Shown one piece after another: positions 1-8,269 of a stretch of 64,000 nucleotides of DNA. The stretch is from Bacteroidales bacterium. Its GTDB lineage: Bacteria > Bacteroidota > Bacteroidia > Bacteroidales > UBA932. The position numbers and the translations under genes are program-made. The notes under the pieces are model-generated. The model saw only the letters and a list, made by a program, of their open reading frames with translations. It was not told the origin of the DNA and made no database searches. Where the stretch lies: assembly GCA_017443465.1 (NCBI GenBank), contig JAFRXO010000073.1, forward strand, positions 21,869-85,868, read 5' to 3'. The number at the start of each line of letters is the position of its first letter. Within the stretch, counting starts at the first letter, position 1.

Positions 1-248
1 CTCGTCATGTAGCTGTGTACCAGGGGGATGGCCCAGTCCCCGGACATCACTTCCTGAGTGTAATCGAGGGTGGCTCCCGGGACTCCCTGGGAGGTGGTCC
101 TGCGGGCCTTAGTCTGGATTTCCTGGGTGACCTTCCAGGCAGCCCCGTCGGGGTCGGTTATGATTCCCTGGGTAGTGGTCGGGCCCTGGGCGAGGGCAGA
201 GGCCCCGAAAGAGAGCGCAATCAGCGCAGACAGAATCTTCTTGGACAT
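1..248 (-). CDS. Secreted protein of unknown function, N-terminal part only
   Basis: Reading the minus strand from the ATG at 248 gives an open frame of 82 codons that runs off the window edge. It begins with two lysines followed by a hydrophobic stretch and a likely signal peptidase site after ALA (about residue 20), so the product is probably periplasmic or surface exposed. The mature part seen here (about 60 residues, with a TWxxTQEIQTKARRT-like basic segment) matches no family I recognise. It is transcribed divergently from the GH106-like gene, sharing an 81-bp intergenic region with symmetric promoter-like boxes. The start codon lies inside a CATATG. Length and function cannot be judged from this fragment. 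Confidence 0.65.
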   Translation of the reverse strand, partial: MSKKILSALIALSFGASALAQGPTTTQGIITDPDGAAWKVTQEIQTKARRTTSQGVPGATLDYTQEVMSGDWAIPLVHSYMT

Positions 249-271
249 ATGCTTTGTGCTGAAAGTGGAGA

Positions 272-309
272 CAAACTTACTGAAAAAACCGGAATAATCA
301 GTAAGTTTG
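272..309. promoter_or_regulatory. Symmetric divergent promoter pair within an inverted repeat
   Basis: CAAACTTACTG (272-282) and CAGTAAGTTTG (299-309) are perfect inverted repeats separated by 16 bp. Each half contains TAAGTTTG facing outward, matching the Bacteroidota -7 box TAnnTTTG: 279 to 272 points to the minus-strand gene starting at 248, and 302 to 309 points to the gene starting at 330. The symmetry may simply be two back-to-back promoters or may also be a regulator site. The -33 boxes are weak. Confidence 0.5.
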
Positions 310-329
310 CCTAAATACTGATTACACAT

Positions 330-3300
330 ATGCGCACCAGAACTATCTTACCAGCCGTTTTCATCATTTTCGCGTCTATGCTTCAGGCATATGCACAAGT
401 CGCCATATGCCCGTCCCCGGAGGAGGTCTATCGCAGCTTCTCGCAGCTGGATGCCGAGGCATTCCTGTCTCCGGAGAAACTGTACTATCCCGAAACCTGG
501 TTCCACTGGGTCGGGGGTAATGTTTCGGAGGAGGGGATATTGGCAGACCTGGAGGCCATGGATGCCGCCGGGCTTTCGGGCCTGCAGTGGTTCCACGGGG
601 ATTTCGGGTGGCTGATGCCCGGGATCGACAAGCCCCTCAAGGCTTTTACCCCGGAGTGGAACCGCCTTCTGGGAGTCATGGGACGGAAGGCCAGGGAACT
701 TGGTCTGAGACTCTCAGTGCAGACATGCCCGGGATGGGCGATGGCCGGCGGACCGTGGATAGAACCTAAGGATGCCATGAGGACTATAGTCTGGACGAGG
801 ACCGATGTAAAGGGAGGCAAAGTTGAGGCGGACCTGCCTCTCGCAGGAGAGGCCGCCACTTCATGGAGGGACTATCAGGACATATGCGTGCTGGCTTTCC
901 CCACTCCTGATGGCGACACTGGGAAATATCTGGAAGTCAGTGATGTACATGGCGACGGAGATTTCGACTGGGCTGCATGTCTGGGTGGCTCTCTGTCCAA
1001 GCCTCTGTCTCTTCCGGGAGGATCGGTCCACACCATTTCTTTCAAGACGGACGGGATGGTCAGGACATTGGTGCTGCCCAATGTGGATTCCTACAGCCAT
1101 TATTACGGATACAAGCCTGACATACATGTGACTCTCACTGCCGTCCTTCCCGGAGGAAGCAAGGAAAGGATACTCGACCTGGATGTCCCTAAGGCCAACT
1201 GGCAGGACCGCGGCCGTCTCGAACTGGCCTGCGACGAGGCTCCGGGAGCCCTTTCATATGAATTGTCTGTCCGGAACGCACATAACATGGCCCTGGGATA
1301 TGTCCGCTTCCTGTCCGCAGCGCGGAAGAATAACTGGCAGGGGGAGGCAGGCTGGTCACTCATTTCGGTCGAGAGGAGCCAGGAGCACACCAGGCAGAGC
1401 CTTGCCGCGTTCGTGAAGAGGGGTGATGTGATGGATATCAGTTCCATGATGGATGCCGGAGGACATCTGATCTGGTCTTCCCCCGGGCCGGGGGACTGGA
1501 CAGTCCTCAGGGTAGGCCATGTGAACACCGGGAGGAAGAATTCTCCGGCACCGCCGGAAGCTACGGGCTGGGAATGCAACAAATTCGACCCGAGGGGAAC
1601 CGACATCCAGTTCTCCAATTATGTTGGGAGGATATGCAGCGGCCCGCTGGAGGGGCTTGCCAACGGAATGCTCATGGACAGTTGGGAGTGCATGACCCAG
1701 ATGTGGACCGACGGGATCGAGGAGGAGTTCCTGCGCCGGAACGGATATGCCCTCAGGCCTTGGATTCCGGCCCTGCTGGGCTACACTGTCGCCGACCAGG
1801 AGACTACGAGCCGGTTCCTGGTCGACTGGAGGCGCTTCGTGGATGCCCTTTATTGTGAAAACTTCTTCAAGCGGATGACCGACCTGGCCCATTCCCAGGG
1901 ACTCGACGTGCAGTTCGAGACTGCCCAGGGTGACGTAATCCCCGGAGACATAATGGAGTACCACAAATATGCCGACATCCCTATGTGCGAATTCTGGCAG
2001 CCGCTGGGGGAGGGCACTGTGGCCGATGTGCAGTTCAAGCCTGTCAAGCCAACCGCTTCGGCGGCCCACGTATATGGGAAGACCCGTGTCGCAGCTGAGG
2101 CGCTCACCAGTTTCAACCTGACGTGGGATGAGCACTGGAGCGACCTGAAGGAGATAGTCAACTTCAACCTTTGCGAGGGAGCGACCCACGCGGTTTTCCA
2201 CACATTTACTCATAATCCCTCGGTAGGCGGAAAGGCTCCGGGCATATGTTTCAATGAGATAGGCACTCCTTTCCTCAGGGAACAGACGTGGTGGAAGCAT
2301 ATGAAGAGCTTCACTTCGTTCATCGCGCGGTCGACATATATGCTCGAGAGGGGCAGGATGGTGTCGGACGTGCTGTGGTATCTCGGGGACGAAGTAGACC
2401 ATGTGCCTGACCAGAGGGCTCCGTTCCCGGCGGGTTTCAGATATGATTACTGCAATCCGGACGTGCTCCTTCACAGGCTAAGCGTCCGGGACGGACTGCT
2501 TGTCACTCCCGAAGGACAGGAGTACAAGGTGCTATGGATTCCCGGGAACGAGAGGATGCTTCCCGAGACCGTGGAGAAACTCCGCGAGCTGGTGTCGCAG
2601 GGAGCTGTAGTGGTAGGGAATCCGCCGCTTGCTCCTGCTACCCTTAGGGCAGGGGCGGAAGGCCGGTTCAAGAAGGCTGTCAAGGCTCTCTGGAAAGGGA
2701 ACGGCCGCGGTGTCAGGAAGATAGGCAAGGGGAAGCTGGCGGCAGGGATGAGCCTGGACGAAGCCTTGAAGACCTTCGGGATCGCACCGGATGTGGTTGC
2801 TCCGTCGGGACTGATGTGGCTCCACCGCAATGTCGATGGGGCTGACTGGTATATGGTAGCCCCGGAGCCGGGCAGGGATTTCCATGGAGACGTAAGTTTC
2901 CGGAGCACCGGGAATGCGGAGTTCTGGAATCCGACCGACGGCAGCCGGTACAGCGTTCCTTTCAGGACTGAGGGCGGAAGGTGCAGGATCCATCTGGATC
3001 TCTGCCGTTCGCAGAACGCTTTCATCGTTTTCCGTCGCGACGGCGGTTCTCCGGCACCGGAGATGCCTTCAACCACGTCCGTAAAAGCCTTGGACAGGCC
3101 CTGGACCCTTTCGTTCCCGGAAGGATGGGGCGCTCCAGGGCAGTTCCTGACATCCGAACTTAAGCCGTTGAAGGATATGGACTTCGGGGAAGAAGGCCGT
3201 GCCTTCTCCGGTACCGTAGCTTATTCAACTACTTTCAATCTCAGCCAACTCTCCCAGGGAGCCAGTGTTATCCTGGACCTCGGACGTGTGGACATGCTTG

Positions 3301-3551
3301 CCGCAGTCAAGGTCAATGGAAAGTATGCCGGCACAGTCTGGGCGGAACCATTCACCTTGTCTGTCGGTGAACTGGTGAAGCCTGGAGAGAACACCCTGGA
3401 GATAGAAGTTACCACTACCTGGTACAACCGTCTGGCCTACGATTCTTCCCGTCCTGAGGCGGAAAGGAAAACCCTGCTAAGGAAATGGCTTCCCGCAGGG
3501 TCTTCTCTTCGTGACACCGGCCTCCTCGGCCCGGTTGTCCTGAAATACTGA
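330..3551 (+). CDS. GH106-like alpha-L-rhamnosidase, secreted
   Basis: A 1073-residue protein with a signal peptide (residues 1-22, cleavage near QAYA/Q). Residues 57-83 (WFHW...GNVSEEGI..DLEAMDAAGL) and the downstream CPGWAMAGGPW segment are characteristic of glycoside hydrolase family 106, which removes alpha-L-rhamnose from plant or bacterial glycans. The C-terminal 120 residues form a GH2-like jelly-roll sugar-binding domain ending in the WYNRLAYD region common to this family. Length fits GH106. It converges on uxaC with a 3-bp gap, leaving no room for a separate terminator. Family membership is from motif recall; the exact substrate is not determinable, and other rhamnosidase-like enzymes share this architecture. 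Confidence 0.78.
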   Translation: MRTRTILPAVFIIFASMLQAYAQVAICPSPEEVYRSFSQLDAEAFLSPEKLYYPETWFHWVGGNVSEEGILADLEAMDAAGLSGLQWFHGDFGWLMPGIDKPLKAFTPEWNRLLGVMGRKARELGLRLSVQTCPGWAMAGGPWIEPKDAMRTIVWTRTDVKGGKVEADLPLAGEAATSWRDYQDICVLAFPTPDGDTGKYLEVSDVHGDGDFDWAACLGGSLSKPLSLPGGSVHTISFKTDGMVRTLVLPNVDSYSHYYGYKPDIHVTLTAVLPGGSKERILDLDVPKANWQDRGRLELACDEAPGALSYELSVRNAHNMALGYVRFLSAARKNNWQGEAGWSLISVERSQEHTRQSLAAFVKRGDVMDISSMMDAGGHLIWSSPGPGDWTVLRVGHVNTGRKNSPAPPEATGWECNKFDPRGTDIQFSNYVGRICSGPLEGLANGMLMDSWECMTQMWTDGIEEEFLRRNGYALRPWIPALLGYTVADQETTSRFLVDWRRFVDALYCENFFKRMTDLAHSQGLDVQFETAQGDVIPGDIMEYHKYADIPMCEFWQPLGEGTVADVQFKPVKPTASAAHVYGKTRVAAEALTSFNLTWDEHWSDLKEIVNFNLCEGATHAVFHTFTHNPSVGGKAPGICFNEIGTPFLREQTWWKHMKSFTSFIARSTYMLERGRMVSDVLWYLGDEVDHVPDQRAPFPAGFRYDYCNPDVLLHRLSVRDGLLVTPEGQEYKVLWIPGNERMLPETVEKLRELVSQGAVVVGNPPLAPATLRAGAEGRFKKAVKALWKGNGRGVRKIGKGKLAAGMSLDEALKTFGIAPDVVAPSGLMWLHRNVDGADWYMVAPEPGRDFHGDVSFRSTGNAEFWNPTDGSRYSVPFRTEGGRCRIHLDLCRSQNAFIVFRRDGGSPAPEMPSTTSVKALDRPWTLSFPEGWGAPGQFLTSELKPLKDMDFGEEGRAFSGTVAYSTTFNLSQLSQGASVILDLGRVDMLAAVKVNGKYAGTVWAEPFTLSVGELVKPGENTLEIEVTTTWYNRLAYDSSRPEAERKTLLRKWLPAGSSLRDTGLLGPVVLKY

Positions 3552-3554
3552 TTA

Positions 3555-4970
3555 TCAGAAGTTGAAGTAGTTCTTGGCGTTGCGATAGCTGATGTCTCCG
3601 ACCATCTTCTTCAGGAACGGCATTTCCTCTGACGGGAGCTTGCCGTCTTCGATGTCGCGGCCGATCACGTCGCAGAGGATGCGGCGGAAATACTCGTGAC
3701 GGGGATAGCTGAGGAATGAACGGGAGTCGGTAAGCATTCCCACGAAGCGGCTCAGGAGGCCGTTGGCGGAAAGGGCGTTGATCTGCTTGCGCATGCCGTC
3801 TTCCTGATCGAGGAACCACCAGCCGGAACCGAACTGCATCTTTCCGGGGAAGGAGCCGTCGTTGAAGTTGTAAGCCATCGTGATGAGAACCTCCATGTCC
3901 TTGGGATTCAGGCAGTAGAGGATGGTCTTGGTGAGCTTGCCTTCACGGGCGAGGGAGTCGAGGAACCTGTTACCGTCCTTGGCAACCGGCATGTCGTGGA
4001 TGGAGTCGTAACCGGTGTCCGGTCCGAGAGCCTTGAACATGCGGGTGTTGTTGTTGCGGATGGCACCGACATGGAACTGCTGTGCCCAGCCGGCCTCAGC
4101 GTCCATGACAGCGAAGTCGTGGAGGGTAGCGCTGCGGAATTTCTCGATTTCCTCTGCATCGGGCTGCTTGCCGGCGAGGACCTTCGCGAATATGCGCTCG
4201 ATCTCTGATTCGGTGTAGGGAGCGGCGTGGAAAGCCTCCAGACCGTGGTCGGAGAGCTTCGAACCCATTGCCTCGAAGAACTCGTGACGGCGCTTCAGGG
4301 CGTCGAGAAGGGTAGCATATGACTTGATTTCGATGCCTGCTGCCTCGGAGAGTTTCTTCAGGTACTCATTGTAGGCTGTCGGGTTCTCGATAGCCATGGC
4401 CTTGTCGGGACGCCAGGCGGGGAGGATCTTGACGCCGAAGGGATTCTCGGCGATCATCTTGTGCCAGCGGAGGTCGTCTGCAGGGTCGTCGGTGGTGCAG
4501 ACGGTCTCGACGTTGAAGCGCTTGATAAGGGCCTGTCCGCGGAACTCCTCGGTAGCGAGTTTCTCATTGCACTCATCGAAGATTTCACGTGCGGTGTCGG
4601 GATTCAGCTGCTTGTGGATTCCGAATACCCTTGCCAGCTCCAGGTGTGACCAGTGGTAGAGGGGATTACGCATGGTGTAAGGCATTGTCTCTGCCCATTT
4701 CTGGAAGATCTCCCAGGATGACCTGCGGCCTCCGGTTATGTATTCCTCGCTTACTCCGTTGCCCCTCATTGCGCGCCATTTGTAATGGTCGCCGGCCTTG
4801 CCGTCAGTCAGCCAGAGCTCGGTGATGTCCTTGAACTGGACGTTCTCGGCTATGAGCTGCGGAGAGAGGTGGCAGTGGTAGTCGATGATGGGCATCGCCT
4901 CGGCGGCGCCATGGTAGAGCTCCCTGGCAGCATCGGTCGAGAGCATGAAATTTTCATTGATGAATGGCAT
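3555..4970 (-). CDS. uxaC: Glucuronate/galacturonate isomerase (uronate isomerase)
   Basis: A 471-residue protein of the usual UxaC length. The amidohydrolase-type HxH metal motif IDYHCHL is at residues 29-35, and the remaining sequence (for example DITELWLTDGKAGDHYKWRAMRGNG) is typical of UxaC. The enzyme is cytoplasmic and converts D-glucuronate to D-fructuronate and D-galacturonate to D-tagaturonate. It is divergent from the exuT operon; the 86-bp region between them holds a LacI-type palindrome and a minus-strand -7 box. UxaE, encoded at 37 kb, would epimerise the tagaturonate product. The start codon is inside CATATG and yields the expected N-terminus. Confidence 0.95.
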   Translation of the reverse strand: MPFINENFMLSTDAARELYHGAAEAMPIIDYHCHLSPQLIAENVQFKDITELWLTDGKAGDHYKWRAMRGNGVSEEYITGGRRSSWEIFQKWAETMPYTMRNPLYHWSHLELARVFGIHKQLNPDTAREIFDECNEKLATEEFRGQALIKRFNVETVCTTDDPADDLRWHKMIAENPFGVKILPAWRPDKAMAIENPTAYNEYLKKLSEAAGIEIKSYATLLDALKRRHEFFEAMGSKLSDHGLEAFHAAPYTESEIERIFAKVLAGKQPDAEEIEKFRSATLHDFAVMDAEAGWAQQFHVGAIRNNNTRMFKALGPDTGYDSIHDMPVAKDGNRFLDSLAREGKLTKTILYCLNPKDMEVLITMAYNFNDGSFPGKMQFGSGWWFLDQEDGMRKQINALSANGLLSRFVGMLTDSRSFLSYPRHEYFRRILCDVIGRDIEDGKLPSEEMPFLKKMVGDISYRNAKNYFNF

Positions 4971-4989
4971 ATGTGTTAAAAATTATTGT

Positions 4990-5027
4990 TAAATTTGAGA
5001 AAATTTTTGCAATCGTTTGCAAAAGTA
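4990..5027. promoter_or_regulatory. Divergent uxaC/exuT promoter region
   Basis: TAAATTTG at 4990-4997 reads toward exuT, and CAAAAGTA at 5020-5027 is the reverse complement of TACTTTTG reading toward uxaC. Both fit the Bacteroidota -7 consensus TAnnTTTG. The uxaC box overlaps the right half of the LacI-type operator (5005-5024), and the exuT box lies just upstream of it, so a bound repressor could block both. The -33 boxes are not convincing. Confidence 0.5.
5005..5024. promoter_or_regulatory. LacI-family operator (one mismatch)
   Basis: TTTTGCAATCGTTTGCAAAA is a CG-centred 20-bp palindrome with a single mismatched pair. The TGCAA-CG-TTTGCA core is the classic LacI/GalR-family operator form and matches the perfect palindrome upstream of uxaE at 36991-37004. 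The window encodes one LacI-family protein (62759-63802), the obvious though unproven candidate binder. Confidence 0.65.
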
Positions 5028-5056
5028 AATAAAAATTAATTAATAACCATATCAAC

Positions 5057-6526
5057 ATGGCAGAAAAATCAACACAAAAGAAACTGATGACCAATTGGCG
5101 GTGGTGGTTGTGTTCACTGCTCTTTTTCGCATTGACAGTCAATTACCTTGATAGGCAAGTCCTCTCGTTGACCTACGAGGGTTTCATCAAACCGGAGTTC
5201 GGCTGGACTGATGCCAACTACGGTACGATTACATCCGCATTCTCAATCCTTTATGCCATCTTCTGCCTCTTTGCTGGCAAGTTCGTCGACTGGATGGGCA
5301 CGAAGAAAGGCTACCTGATCGCAATCGGCGTGTGGTCTCTCGGTGCTGTCCTGCATGCAGTCTGCGGATGGGCGACCGTCCACCTGGTTAGCGGTGTCGA
5401 TTCAGTAGCCGCCCTCAAGGCAGGTTCGGTGGCGGGTGAGACCATGAGTATGGTAGTGACCGTTTCAGTCTGGCTCTTCCTTCTGTGCCGCGGCATCCTC
5501 GCACTTGGCGAAGCTGGCAACTTCCCTGCTTCCATCAAGGTCGTGGCAGAATATTTCCCGAAAAAAGACCGCGCATTCGCGACTTCGATATTCAACTCCG
5601 GAGCTTCTGTTGGCGCACTTGCCGCCCCGATCTGCATTCCTCCCCTCGCCAAGGCGTTCGGATGGGAATGGGCATTCATCATCATCGGTGGTGTCGGCTT
5701 CCTGTGGATGTTCTTCTGGGCATTCATGTATGACAAGCCCGAAATCAGCAAGCACGTGAACGAGGCAGAACTCGAGTACATCCACCAGGATGACGCGGAA
5801 GAGGCCAGGGAGAAGGCCGAGGCTGCAAAACTTGCCGCCAGCGAGCCCAAGCTCAGCCTCCTGCAGTGCTTCAAGTACAAACAGACATGGTCTTTCGTCA
5901 TAGGTAAGTTCTTCACCGACGGAGTGTGGTGGTTCTACCTGTTCTGGGCTCCCAGCTACTTCACGAACCAGTTCGGAATCAAGATGACCGAGCCCAAGGG
6001 GCAGGCACTCATATTCGTCCTCTATGCGATCGTGACCGTCCTGTCGATTTTCGGAGGTTACCTCCCGAAGGTCTTCGTCGAGAAGAAGGGTATGAATCCA
6101 TATGCCGGAAGGATGCTTGCGATGTTCCTCTTCGCCTTCTTCCCGCTCTTCTCTCTCCTCGCCCAGCCGATGGGAACCATATCACCGTGGTGGCCCGCCA
6201 TCCTTATCGGTCTCGCTGCCGCAGGTCACCAGGCCTGGAGCGCCAACATCTTCTCCACTGTCGGTGACATGTTCCCGAAGAGCACGGTAGCTACTGTCAC
6301 CGGTATCGGCGCAATGGCCGGCGGTGTCGGCTCCATGATCATCCAGAAAGTCGCTGGTAACCTCTTCACATATGCGGAGAACGCAGGTGACGCATTCACC
6401 TTCCTCGGCTTCTCAGGCAAGCCTGCAGGTTATTTCATCATATTCTGCTTCTGCGGAATAGCCTACCTCCTCGCCTGGACCATCATGAAGTCCCTCGTCC
6501 CGAAATACAAGCAAGTTGAAGTTTAA
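5057..6526 (+). CDS. exuT: Hexuronate transporter, MFS (ExuT-like)
   Basis: A 489-residue, 12-helix major facilitator of the anion:cation symporter family. The N-terminus carries the NYLDRQVLSL signature of ExuT/GudP-type sugar-acid transporters, and a charged cytoplasmic loop (about residues 235-275, rich in Glu/Ala) separates the two six-helix halves. It should import glucuronate and/or galacturonate across the inner membrane. It heads a run of seven genes on the same strand with gaps of 5-36 bp (kdgK, eda, hepA, sialidase, hepB, hepC) and is divergent from uxaC, so context strongly supports a hexuronate role. A LacI-type operator lies 33 bp upstream of the start. Confidence 0.88.
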   Translation: MAEKSTQKKLMTNWRWWLCSLLFFALTVNYLDRQVLSLTYEGFIKPEFGWTDANYGTITSAFSILYAIFCLFAGKFVDWMGTKKGYLIAIGVWSLGAVLHAVCGWATVHLVSGVDSVAALKAGSVAGETMSMVVTVSVWLFLLCRGILALGEAGNFPASIKVVAEYFPKKDRAFATSIFNSGASVGALAAPICIPPLAKAFGWEWAFIIIGGVGFLWMFFWAFMYDKPEISKHVNEAELEYIHQDDAEEAREKAEAAKLAASEPKLSLLQCFKYKQTWSFVIGKFFTDGVWWFYLFWAPSYFTNQFGIKMTEPKGQALIFVLYAIVTVLSIFGGYLPKVFVEKKGMNPYAGRMLAMFLFAFFPLFSLLAQPMGTISPWWPAILIGLAAAGHQAWSANIFSTVGDMFPKSTVATVTGIGAMAGGVGSMIIQKVAGNLFTYAENAGDAFTFLGFSGKPAGYFIIFCFCGIAYLLAWTIMKSLVPKYKQVEV

Positions 6527-6550
6527 TCTATAAGCCTAAAACACAGACAT

Positions 6551-7573
6551 ATGGCAAAAATCGTAACCATGGGCGAGATAATGCTCCGCCTCACTCCTCC
6601 GGGAAATTCCAGATTCGTACAGTGCGACTCCCTCTGCCTCGAGTTCGGCGGCGGTGAGGCGAACGTGGCCCTCAGCGTTGCCAACTACGGACATGACGCC
6701 TACTTCGTCACCAAACTGCCCAAGCACGAAATCGGCCAGGCGACAGTCAATTTCCTTCGCCGCTACGGAGTCCATACTGATTATATAGCACGCGGTGGTG
6801 ACCGCGTGGGAATCTATTTCCAGGAGACCGGATCCGCTATGCGTGCGAGCAAGGTCATATATGACCGCGCCCACTCGGCGATTTCCGAGGCCGAGCCCTC
6901 AGACTTCGATTTCGACAAGATCTTCGAAGGCGCCGACTGGTTCCACTGGACCGGAATCACCCCGGCGGTTTCGGACAAGGCAGCTGAACTGGTGAAACTG
7001 GCCTGCGAGGCCGCCCACCGTCACGGGGTCACCATCTCCTGCGACCTGAACTTCCGCAAGAAGCTCTGGACTTCGGAGAAGGCCCAGTCGGTAATGCGCC
7101 CGCTCATGGCATATGTCGACGTGTGCATCGGCAACGAAGAGGATGCCCAGAAATGTCTCGGCTTCGTCCCCGATGCCGACGTTCTCGCCGGAAAGACCGA
7201 CGCAGCAGGCTACAAGGGGATCTTCAAACAGATGAAAGAGCAGTTCGGGTTCAAGTACGTCGCCACCACCCTCAGGGAGTCCTTCTCAGCATCCCATAAC
7301 GGATGGAAAGCCTTGATCTACGACGGAAAGGAATTCTACGAGTCCAAGCGCTACGACATCCAGCCCATAGTTGACCGCGTAGGCGGAGGAGACTCCTTCT
7401 CAGGCGGTCTCATCCACGGTCTCCTTACCAAGGCTACCCAGGGAGAGGCACTCGAATTCGCAGTGGCGGCTTCCGCCCTCAAGCACACCATCCCCGGAGA
7501 CGTAAACCTGGTTTCCGTCGATGAGGTTGAGGCCCTTGCAAAGGGTGACGGCTCAGGACGCGTACAGAGATAA
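6551..7573 (+). CDS. kdgK: 2-keto-3-deoxygluconate kinase
   Basis: A 340-residue PfkB-family carbohydrate kinase. The N-terminal FGGGEANVA segment (residues 32-40) binds sugar, and the C-terminal PfkB signature DRVGGGDSFSGG is at 275-286, with D281 as the likely catalytic base. It phosphorylates 2-keto-3-deoxygluconate to KDPG in the cytoplasm. It lies 24 bp after exuT and 22 bp before the KDPG aldolase gene, which fixes the substrate better than sequence alone, since related kinases act on fructose or ribose. The start lies in a CATATG, with an A-rich leader rather than a Shine-Dalgarno. Confidence 0.92.
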   Translation: MAKIVTMGEIMLRLTPPGNSRFVQCDSLCLEFGGGEANVALSVANYGHDAYFVTKLPKHEIGQATVNFLRRYGVHTDYIARGGDRVGIYFQETGSAMRASKVIYDRAHSAISEAEPSDFDFDKIFEGADWFHWTGITPAVSDKAAELVKLACEAAHRHGVTISCDLNFRKKLWTSEKAQSVMRPLMAYVDVCIGNEEDAQKCLGFVPDADVLAGKTDAAGYKGIFKQMKEQFGFKYVATTLRESFSASHNGWKALIYDGKEFYESKRYDIQPIVDRVGGGDSFSGGLIHGLLTKATQGEALEFAVAASALKHTIPGDVNLVSVDEVEALAKGDGSGRVQR

Positions 7574-7595
7574 ACCTCTAATCCAGACAACAGAA

Positions 7596-8264
7596 ATGGC
7601 AAAATTCGACAAGATACAGGTGATGACCAAGATCGGTTCCACCGGAATGGTCCCCGTTTTCTACAACAAGGATGTGGAAGTCTCCAAGAATGTCATCAAG
7701 GCTTGCTATGACGGCGGTGTCCGTGCATTCGAGTTTACCAACAGGGGAGACTTCGCACATGAGGTGTTCGCCGCGGTGATGAAGTTCGTCAGGGCAGAGT
7801 GCCCCGACATGGCACTCGGTGCCGGGACGATATTGGATGCTCCTACCGCTGTAATGTATATGCAGTGCGGCGCCGACTTCATCGTATCCCCCAATTTCAA
7901 TCCCGATGTGGCAAAGGTCTGCAACCGCAGGGGAGTGTCCTATTCCCCGGGCTGCGGCTCGGTCTCTGAAATCGGTTTCGCCCAGGAGGCGGGTGCCGAC
8001 CTGGTGAAGATATTCCCGGGCGATGTCCTCGGCCCGAGATTCATCAAGGACGTCCTCGGTCCGCTCCCATGGTCCAAGCTAATGGTTACCGGCGGCGTGG
8101 CTCCGGAGAAGGAGAATCTGGAGGGATGGTTCAAGGCCGGTGTATTCAGTGTCGGAATGGGATCGAAACTGTTCCCGAAAGACAAGGTGGCTTCCGGTGA
8201 CTGGGGTTATGTGACGGAGAAATGCCGCGAAGCCCTGTCGTTCATCGCAGACGCCAAAAAATAA
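7596..8264 (+). CDS. eda: KDPG/KHG aldolase
   Basis: A 222-residue class I aldolase, beginning at the ATG at 7596; longer in-frame starts would run back into kdgK. The Schiff-base lysine is K138 in DLVKIFPGD, and E46 in FEFTNRGDF is the likely proton-transfer residue. It cleaves 2-keto-3-deoxy-6-phosphogluconate into pyruvate and glyceraldehyde 3-phosphate, the last step of hexuronate catabolism. It follows kdgK by 22 bp and precedes hepA by 5 bp, so it is presumably co-transcribed with the transporter and the lyases. Confidence 0.93.
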   Translation: MAKFDKIQVMTKIGSTGMVPVFYNKDVEVSKNVIKACYDGGVRAFEFTNRGDFAHEVFAAVMKFVRAECPDMALGAGTILDAPTAVMYMQCGADFIVSPNFNPDVAKVCNRRGVSYSPGCGSVSEIGFAQEAGADLVKIFPGDVLGPRFIKDVLGPLPWSKLMVTGGVAPEKENLEGWFKAGVFSVGMGSKLFPKDKVASGDWGYVTEKCREALSFIADAKK

Positions 8265-8269
8265 GAGAT

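Noticed and set aside
1356-2474. 372-codon minus-strand frame inside the GH106-like gene
   Set aside because: Fully antisense to a gene with strong family motifs.
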